The notes under the pieces are model-generated. The model saw only the letters and a list, made by a program, of their open reading frames with translations, was not told where the DNA came from and did no database searches. The position numbers and the translations under genes were made by a program. Shown one piece after another: positions 46,701 through 55,700 of a DNA stretch of 64,000 nucleotides. Each line of letters opens with the position of its first letter. The first letter of the stretch is position 1. The DNA lies in contig CAUZLF010000207.1 in NCBI GenBank assembly GCA_963580285.1, positions 1-64,000 of the forward strand. The letters are read 5' to 3'. This DNA is from Lucinisca nassula (lineage: Eukaryota > Mollusca > Bivalvia > Lucinida > Lucinidae).

Positions 46701-49700
46701 CCTATGCAAAACCAAATGGCCCCAGGGCTTTATAAGTCTATGTAAAACCAGAGGGCCCGGGGTGGGGGCATTTGTGGCCCCAGGGCTATAATTTAAACAA
46801 TCTTGGTAGAGGTCCACTACATGAAGCTCCATACCAAATATCAAAGACCTGGGCCTTGCAGTTTCAGAGAAGAAGATTTTTTAAAGATTTCCATTTATAA
46901 GTCTATGTAAAACAAAAGGGTCTCGGGGTGGCGACATTTTTGACCCCAGGGCTATAATTTGCACAATCTTGATAGAGGTCCACTAGATGAAATTGCACAC
47001 CAAATATCAAAGACCTATGCCTTGTAGTTTCACAGAAGAAGATTTTTTAAGATTTTCCCTATATAAGTCAATGTAAAGCTTAAGGGCCCCGGAGTGGGGG
47101 CTTTTTTGGTTTCAGGGCCAGATTTTGAACAATCTTGATAGAGGTCCACTAGATGAAGCTTAATACTAAATGTCAAAGACCTACGCCTTGAGGTTTCAGA
47201 GAAGAAGATTTTTAAAGATTTTCCCTATATTAGTCTATGTAAAACCAAAGGGCCCCGGAGCGAGGGGCATTTTTGGCCCCAGGGCTATAATTTGAACAAT
47301 CTTGGTAGCGGTCCATTAGATGAAGCGTCATACCAAATATCAAATCCTTGGCCATGTGGTTTCAGAGAAGAAGGTTGAAATGTAGGTCAAGGTCAAATAT
47401 GGATGCTTGCATTTAAGTTGCCATCCCCAGATACAAGTTTGTACCAAGTATCATTAATGAAGCTCTTATAGTTCTTGAGCAATAAACTTGACCATTAGGG
47501 TGAATGCTAGGGTGGTCGCAATATTTTACAGTCAGTGAACCATAAAATGGAGGTCAAGGTCAAATATGGATGCTTGCATTTAAGTTGCCATCCCCGGATA
47601 CAAGTTTGTACCAAGTATCATTAATGTACAAGTTTGTACCAAGTACCATTAATGTACAAGTTTGTACCAAGTATCATTAATGTACAAGTTTGTACCAAGT
47701 ATCATTAATGAAGCTCTTATAGTTCTTGAGGAATAAACTTGACCTTTATGGTGAACGCTAGGGTGGTAACAAATGTTGTCGCCTTGACAAACATACAAAT
47801 GGAAGAACAGACAAATGGACGGAAAACCGGATGTCTATATTGTGCCATGCTAATAGCAAGCGCGACAAAAATCATATTGCAAAAAGGCTTTTGATTATCA
47901 TACATGTACATTTCAGTCTGGCTTTAACAAAATCTACAAGAGAACTGTGGGAGCAGTGAAGTATGATCAGACTGTGCATTTTTGCAGTCTGATCTGAGTC
48001 CTTGCTGCTTATATGAGCCTTCTATAGTCTCTGCACTATACAATGTTTGCAGTCTGATCTGCATCTTTCCTGTTCATACGAGCCTTCTATAGTCCCTTCA
48101 CTGCCGTATATGTGCAGGCTGATCTTAGTTTTTCCTGTTCTATAGTCTCTGCATTACCCAACATGCATCGTCTATAACTGTCAGTCTTTTGAGTCCTTAA
48201 ATACGGTAAAACTAAACCAGTAGGTAAGCCACAATAATTCCTGCTTTGTCAGCAATTCAGAGACAAAACCATCTGTGTTTTTATAACAGTTCAATTATGA
48301 CACTATTGTTAATCCCGGTCATATGATTACCAATAAACATGATTGCCTGGCGGTGCGTGTCTTTCATTTCTGATGTAGTGTGTACCACCATCGCTATCGA
48401 TAAGCTTGACAAGGTGTGAAAATGAGATAAAGTTATGTCTCTAATTTGGGTGTAACTAATCCACAATCAATGTGAAAATGATTTAATAGCTCCTAAGGAG
48501 ATTTGCTACATCTTACGGCAGTAAAAACTGACTATTCTACTATCTGGTGAATGATTATGTTTTGGCGCCAAATAGCAGACGCTGGTGGGAAAAGTTGATT
48601 GTATTAATGTTGGTAACCGCGGATTAGTCGCGCCTCTATCCACAACCGTTTATCTATCAAGAAAATACTTTTTTACCGTTTCCAAACATTTTTTTATGAA
48701 AGCGATATGCCCCACGTGTGGGGTTGCTGGGGTCGGATGACGTCATTTACTGATCGCGTGCAGAAAAATGGTAGCGGTGGTTTGTGGACGACGATTTGGC
48801 TGGCGGAAATGATGATCGCATTGAACTTGCTTTTAGGGCGGGTGTGAAAGTTTGGGTTCGTTTTGGATGGAAGGGGTTCTCGTCTTGTGGTTGGTTCATT
48901 AAATTGTAAGCTCTATAAACTGCGTTCTTTTAATCTTTTATCTCACTGCTCTGACACTTCTGATCTTTTGAGCAGATCCATATCGGCTCCAGCTCGTGTT
49001 TATCATGCGTGCCAAGCTAAATGAGTTTATATAACTGTATCTTAAATTGCTAATCTGTTAAGGTATTATGTCAGCAATTAACTTGAAAAAGCACCGTTAT
49101 GGACTGTGACAACAACAGTATTTTCTACCGTATTACCGCACAGACGGAAATACATAGAAGTGAATGCAATGATCAGGAATCTATACAATTAACTCTGAGC
49201 ACGGGCGCCTGACGTTACATCAATGCAATAAATCGGCTGATCAAGAAGACTAAACGCCCTATTTGTGCATATGGCGAGCGAAGCTGATAGGCATTTTTGG
49301 GTATGGTGGGTGACTTTTAAAGTATTGTATGTGCTCTGACGGAACCTCAGAGGCCCGTGCCCTGAGCTCCCGTCAGAGACACCAAATGGAAAGAAACACA
49401 AACATGGAATAACTAGACCCTAATGGAAAGTGGTTGTGCTTGAAACTTAACAGAAACCTTGGATTATATTTATTTTCCCCCACTCAACCCCACTCTGAGT
49501 TCCAAAATCCTGGGCAAGTAGGATTTTGAGCTGGGCAAGTGCAAAAATATTTTACTTGCCCGATGGGCAAGTGGAAAATTTTTGGATTTGTCAGGCCCTG
49601 ATGCAAAAAGCTAAGACTCTGCAAAAAGCTAAGACTCTGCAAAAAGCTAAGACTCTGAAAAGACTGGGTGGATGCACAGGCTGTCTTTACAAGTCACACA

Positions 49701-52700
49701 GGTCTCCCTGTAGGTTTTGTCATTTCCCCACTCTATTCTTACCAGCATCCACCGCATTTCTTTTGATCTTTAATTCCTGAGATAATACTGTAGTTTAACT
49801 GGGATCTCCTGAAAAATGTATGAAAATCTCTGAACAAGATTTATCATATGACCTCGTGTCTGAGAATGTAATCGCCATGTAATAACATTACAAAAATCCA
49901 TCCCTCAGGGTCACTGTCCGGCAACAACCCCCCAAGCCTCATGATGCCGGACAGTGACCCTCGGGATGGATTTTTCCATCCACCTCTCTATTGAAGTAGA
50001 CTATGTGTTATGTGTGACTGTCATCTTCATGTTTATTTGTTTTGAAATATTATTAACCCAGTCAAAACTATTAAGTTCATGCTGAGCTGGTCATTTAACC
50101 TAAACAAACCTCTCCTTCTTAGAAATGTAGAATATTGTTAATTACTAGGACTGCCACACTGAATGATTCTAATGAGCACCACAGTCTACATTCTGAGCAT
50201 AACAATAAGTAAATAAATAAAAAAAAAAAACATGCTTATTTTGTGAGGAACAAGTGTAAACTAAAAGAATGCAGGATAAGGGTAAGAGGTTTATTTGTTT
50301 GGAATGTCAACACTATTTAGGTCATATCGACCCAGCTAGTTAACCTTTTTCTGGATAGGCATACAGCATTTAACCAGAATAGTGCACATTCTTATACCAG
50401 AAACTTCCCTTCTTGAACCAGCTGAAGAGAAATGATCATAAAAATCATCTCCACAAAAGGAGGTTGGTGACCTGGCACTTCTCTAACCCGCAACCTCCTT
50501 ATCACCAGTCAGATGTGCACGTGGCTGAGCTACCAAGATTAGATTAAACTTATTTTATTGCAAAATAAATCAAAGGGATTGGACACAAGTTATATACAAC
50601 GTTTTTTTTTTTTTTTTTTTGGTTTGGGTTTTACGGCCCTTTCAAGATTATTTCACTCATATCGAGCCGATCGTTAATCAGAGGTGGGCGAAAACCGGAG
50701 TACCCGGAGAAAAACCTCCTGACCTTCCGTTGCAGAACTTGGCGTCTCACACGTGACCCGAGCGAGGCTCGAACCCACGGCTGTGAGAGACCTAATGATT
50801 AAGAGTCAGCGCTCTTATCCATTAGGCCACGGAGGCCCGTACAAAATAAATCAAAGGGATTGGACACAAGTTATATACAACGTTAGATAGTCCTCTCCCT
50901 AATACAGTTTAACAACTCATTTTAACAGGTACAGTGGCTAATGCAATAATGAATGCAATTGAAATTATATCTTTAAGCTACCAAGACAGGCACTTTAACA
51001 GAGGTGGGCAAGAACTGAAGCCCCTGGAGAAAAACTACTTGATCTTCCACAGGGGGACTTGATTTCTCTCATATGATGTAACCAGAGTGAGGCTCAAACC
51101 CATAGACTAATTTTATTTAATCCATATCCTGCTGAATACATAACCCCAACCTTTGCAAACAGTGTAGATCCTGATCAGATGGCTTCTGAAGAAGCCATCT
51201 GATCAGGATCTACGCTGTTTGTCAAGCATTTTGTGAAATGAACAAATACATTTTTATCTAGTGGTTCCTGGCTTCCATCGGTTGATAGTCAGAAATAAAT
51301 GTGACTAGACTAATCTATTCAGCAGGATAAGGCTTAAGATATGGTTACTTACATTATCTGAAGTCTTGTACCTACCAATCAAGTTTGGATGGAATCTGTA
51401 AATTTCTTAATTTTGATAAAGGTGTATGTTTGGCATTTGTTAACGTCTTATTGTGTCTTGGCTTGAGATCACTTAAATACAACTCTGCAATGCAAAGAAA
51501 AAGATTCAGTTCTCCAATATAATCAATTAACAATTATTTTGTCAAATTAAAAAGTTCAATTCAACAATATGATGTATGTGAATACTTGTATTGAAACTGA
51601 CAGCATTAAACAGGGTTAAATTTGACATTTAATCAAATTTGACAAATGTTGACCATATAAACAGGTCCTGAGGTCATTTTTTTTCATTTTCAACTTTCTT
51701 GAGAATGAAATTTCTCCCGCTCATAAATTTTAAAATGCCAACAACTGTTGGCATTTTAAAATTTATAAACAGGACACACAACACTTCCTGCTCATATGAA
51801 AATTGTCCCATTCCCATTGCACATTGTATTTTGATATTTACGAGCATGACCAATATCAGTTCTATTAACTCACAAAGTAATGATGAGCGGTTAGATCAGG
51901 GGTACTTTTGATTTAGCTGAATCAAAATCTGTTCATGTTTCAGCGTTTTATTTGTGCAAAACAGAAACATGATACTGAATAAGGTAAATCATACTATTTT
52001 CATGTTTCAGAATGCTATTTTCATGTTTGCATCCAATACGGCAAAATCATAGAATTGAAACACACCCTTTTTAAAGTGGCAGAACCATGTTTGTGATTAA
52101 GAAATTATGATTTTGATTTAGAATCCGGATTCTGAAACAAGAAAATCAAACACACCCCAGTTCATATGCAAAAAGTTTGGGGATGACATTCTGATTTCAG
52201 CGTGATGCAATTCATGACATCATAATGTGATGTCACACAGGACATCATCAGTCAGCTTGACTGATTTGGATTTCAAAATTTCTTTAGCTCTGAACCTCAG
52301 AACTAGCAGGTCAACCTCTGTGTCTTTCTCACCTTTAAACTCTTTGTCACTGAGATCTGAGAACTTTGTAACACCATATACAGCAGTTGGAGACTTCTGA
52401 CCTTTGTTCAAATGATACTGAACTTTTCGATTCTCCTGAAAAAAGCGAAAGCAAAGAATCAAGCTAGAGTTCAGTTGTCCAAAGCCTACAATGTCATTTG
52501 TTAGCATATCGTTAAAACTTAGGTATGGCAAATATGATTATATTTTTTCAGAAAAAGTATATATTCAATCTTTTTGCAGAAAAAATATATGCTGGAGCTG
52601 GTGACCAGCTCCTTACTATGTGAATAGGCCAACCTGTTCACACTGTAAAATGGTAGGAGGTTGCGATAGTACTGGACAGCTTACAGTACCTTGGCATCCT

Positions 52701-55700
52701 ACTACTTAGGATCACACTAGGATGAGAGCCTACAGTACTTGTAGCAGGTGCGGGATGCATGGGCATTTTATTTCAGCAAAAATATTTGATAGCATGGGCA
52801 TTTTTTTTTCAGCAAAAATATTTGATATTATACCTCCTAGACCATTTAACATGTTCAGTACTTACAAGTTTCTTAAGCTTAGAATGGCTAAAACAACTAG
52901 GCCCGAGGCATCTTAAGGGGAATGGATACATCTTCAGGGGAGACAACTCCTGCAAAAGTATGTTGTCTCCCATGTCAACAGGGGGCTACTCTTAAAGGAA
53001 AGAATTTGCTCCTAAGGAGCAAATTCTTTCCTTTAAGACTAGACCCCTTTTTCCGTAGGACAGAGTTTATAGAAAAGCAAACAGAAAATCAAGAAAGTTG
53101 CTTCCCTTTGAAAAATGGCGGTAAAATCTGCCAGGTGTATCCTTTACCCATAAAGCTTAACTAGCTCATTAGTGGTCAATTACAGTGGTATTTATGCTGA
53201 CTTTCATGAAATGTCAAGCCCCTTTTTCTCTGAAAATTGAAAAAATAGACTGTCATGTGTTAAGGGGAATGGGAACACCTGGCATATTTTTCTGCCATTT
53301 TTCAAAGGGAGACAACTTTCGGGACTTCTTGTTCACTTTTCTATAAGTCCTGTCCCACTGAAAAAGGGGTCAACTCTTGAAGGAAAGAATTTGCTCCTCT
53401 GGAGCAAATTCTTTCCTTTAAGAGTTGACCCCTATTGACATGGGAGACAAACACACTTTTGCAGGAGTTGCCTCCCCTGAAGGTGTACCCATTCCCCTTA
53501 AAGTATTTTCCTTGGTACTTTAAGAGTTAATCAAAACCTGCTTGTGCATAAAATTTTATCATGTAACCATCTAATTAACATATTGTGCATGAGTTGGAAT
53601 GCTATTGCAAATGTTTCAATGAGAATTTTGCATTAATTGTTCTGATTTTTTTTAGAGAAATGCACACATTGTGTTTGAAACTTGTTAGGGCTGGGTACAA
53701 AAAATACACATGTACCTGAAGTCATACATAATAAGAGCCCTGTCATTAAAAACCCTGTCTTTGTTATAAACAACCAGGAATGTGTACATGTGTGCATCTG
53801 CTTGTGTGTGTGCATAGTTTATTCCACTGAAATCTGAGGTAGCTTCGTTTAAAAAGTCATATATGCAGCCCTTTGTTGGCTATACATATGCATTCTTGAG
53901 TGCTGAGGACCCTCTTTTCATTGGTTGGTTGGTTAATAAGTAATAAGGCATGACAAACACACAGACAAAAGCAATATAGTTATGGCCCATTGTCAGAATC
54001 TAGGTCTTGTGATAGTTAGTATGTGGGTGAAGTTTCATGTGAGTAGGTTGAATGTAATCTGCATAACATTTATATGAGCAATACCTGGGGACAGTTGCTC
54101 AAAAGTAACGATGTTGTTAGTCAACGTATTGTTAAAATTTTGATCATTAAATATGGCAAATATACTAATACATGTATTTTTTGCAGAAAAAAAGTGAGCA
54201 GCTTTTGCAAATGCAAAAGCTGCCCACATTTTTTTCTGCAAAAATACCTGAGTATTAGATATTGTACTTACTAGATAAGTTTAGCACCCGCCCTTCAGGG
54301 CTTGAAGAAATAGATGGGCTGCATGATGCTTCCTCGCAGAGCTGAAACTGACCCGCACACGAGTGCTGGTAAACCGCTTTGAGGATCTAAGCCTGTCCAG
54401 GCAAAGCGGTGCGAGTCAGACTGCCCATGCTTATAAACCCTATTGGTTTCATTGGGCTGCAGGGCTTGAGATGTCATGTCATCTCAATGTCGGGTATAAG
54501 TCCCACATAATTGGAAGCAACGCCTCCTAAATGACATTAATAGTGTTGACAGGGAAGTTAAACCACAAATCAAACAAACAAAACTAGATAAGTTAACAAT
54601 TTGACTACTAAAAAGCTCGATAAGCTATCAATGCTATGGACAACTGGGACTATAATAATATAATATAGCAAATTCACACAAAAAAATGTCAGCAAAAATA
54701 CCAGAGTATTAGATATTGTATATACTAGTTCAGTTAACAATCTGGCCTCTTATGGGCTCGTTAAGCTATCAATGCTATGAACAACTGGGGCCATTTAAAA
54801 ATTAACAATGTCGTTAGTTGACATATTGTTAAAACTTTGATCATTAAATATGGCAAATATACAAATATTTTTTGCTGACAAAATGTGAGTAGCTTTTGAA
54901 AATGCAAAATGCTACTCACACTTTTTCAGCAAAAATACTCATGTATCAGATAATGTTCTTGCTAGAACAGTCACATGTAACAATTTGACCCGATGCTATG
55001 AACAACTGGACTAGCATCATTAGCTTAACAAGATCGTAAGTGGTCACTGGACCAAAGTGTTCATAGCTCCAGATAAAGGTGAATAACAAGGATAATTTAG
55101 GGGTATTTTTTCTTTATCAGCTTCAGAATAGAAGTGGAGGCAACGATCAGGAATCAATTCAATTAACCCACATACAATTAACATTAGAGACACCAAAGGG
55201 AAAGAAACACAAACATGAAACAACAGACCCTAATGGATACATCAATAGCGGAAAGCCAAAAGGACAGATATTTTCCCACAAAATGGCCAATAGGCTATCC
55301 AAAATAAAATAATATAAGCGACACAAACACCCAAAGACAAACCATAACAAAAATAAACCGCCACAGAAGAACCGCCTTGGAACGGTCAGTGGAAACGAAT
55401 TCCACTGGGGGGCTTAAATAGATTTTACGTGGCCACAATCCTCGCCCTTACTTCCGTTGTGATTAAGACAAATAATTTGTTCAGTCCGCATGAAGCCTTT
55501 GTTCCAGGTAGTGTAAAATTCCAAAATGTTCCGACACTTCTAAAATTTTAACAAATTTATTTCTAGATCCAGAAAGGAATCCAAAAAAGTGTAAATAGAA
55601 TGGTAAACAGTGTAGACCCTGATCATACTCTCCTTCGGGAGCAGTCTGATCTTGATCTGCACTGTTTGCTTAGGCCTGTCTGTCTCAATACCAAGGATCA

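Larger units (their letters stand above)
45746..47890 (+). mobile_element. HINE-like composite j in cathepsin intron 4
   Basis: Head AACAAGATGTGTTTGTGAAA with CTGATGCCCTCGG as at 14793, and units with AAAAAGTAGGTCAAATGTCA. From 46441 a headless stretch of HINE i-type units follows (AACAATCTTGGTAGAGGTCC), then from about 47376 a third unit type (CAAGGTCAAATATGGATGCT). No matching tail hairpin was found, so this looks like a fusion of truncated elements. Confidence 0.55.

Noticed and set aside
48281..48466. 61-codon minus-strand frame in intron 4
   Set aside because: No homology that I recognise, no splice context, and isolated in intronic sequence.
55079..55312. 77-codon plus-strand frame MNNKDNLGVFFLYQLQNRSG
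   Set aside because: It overlaps dispersed repeat G, has no recognisable domain, and lies antisense within intron 1 of the cathepsin gene.
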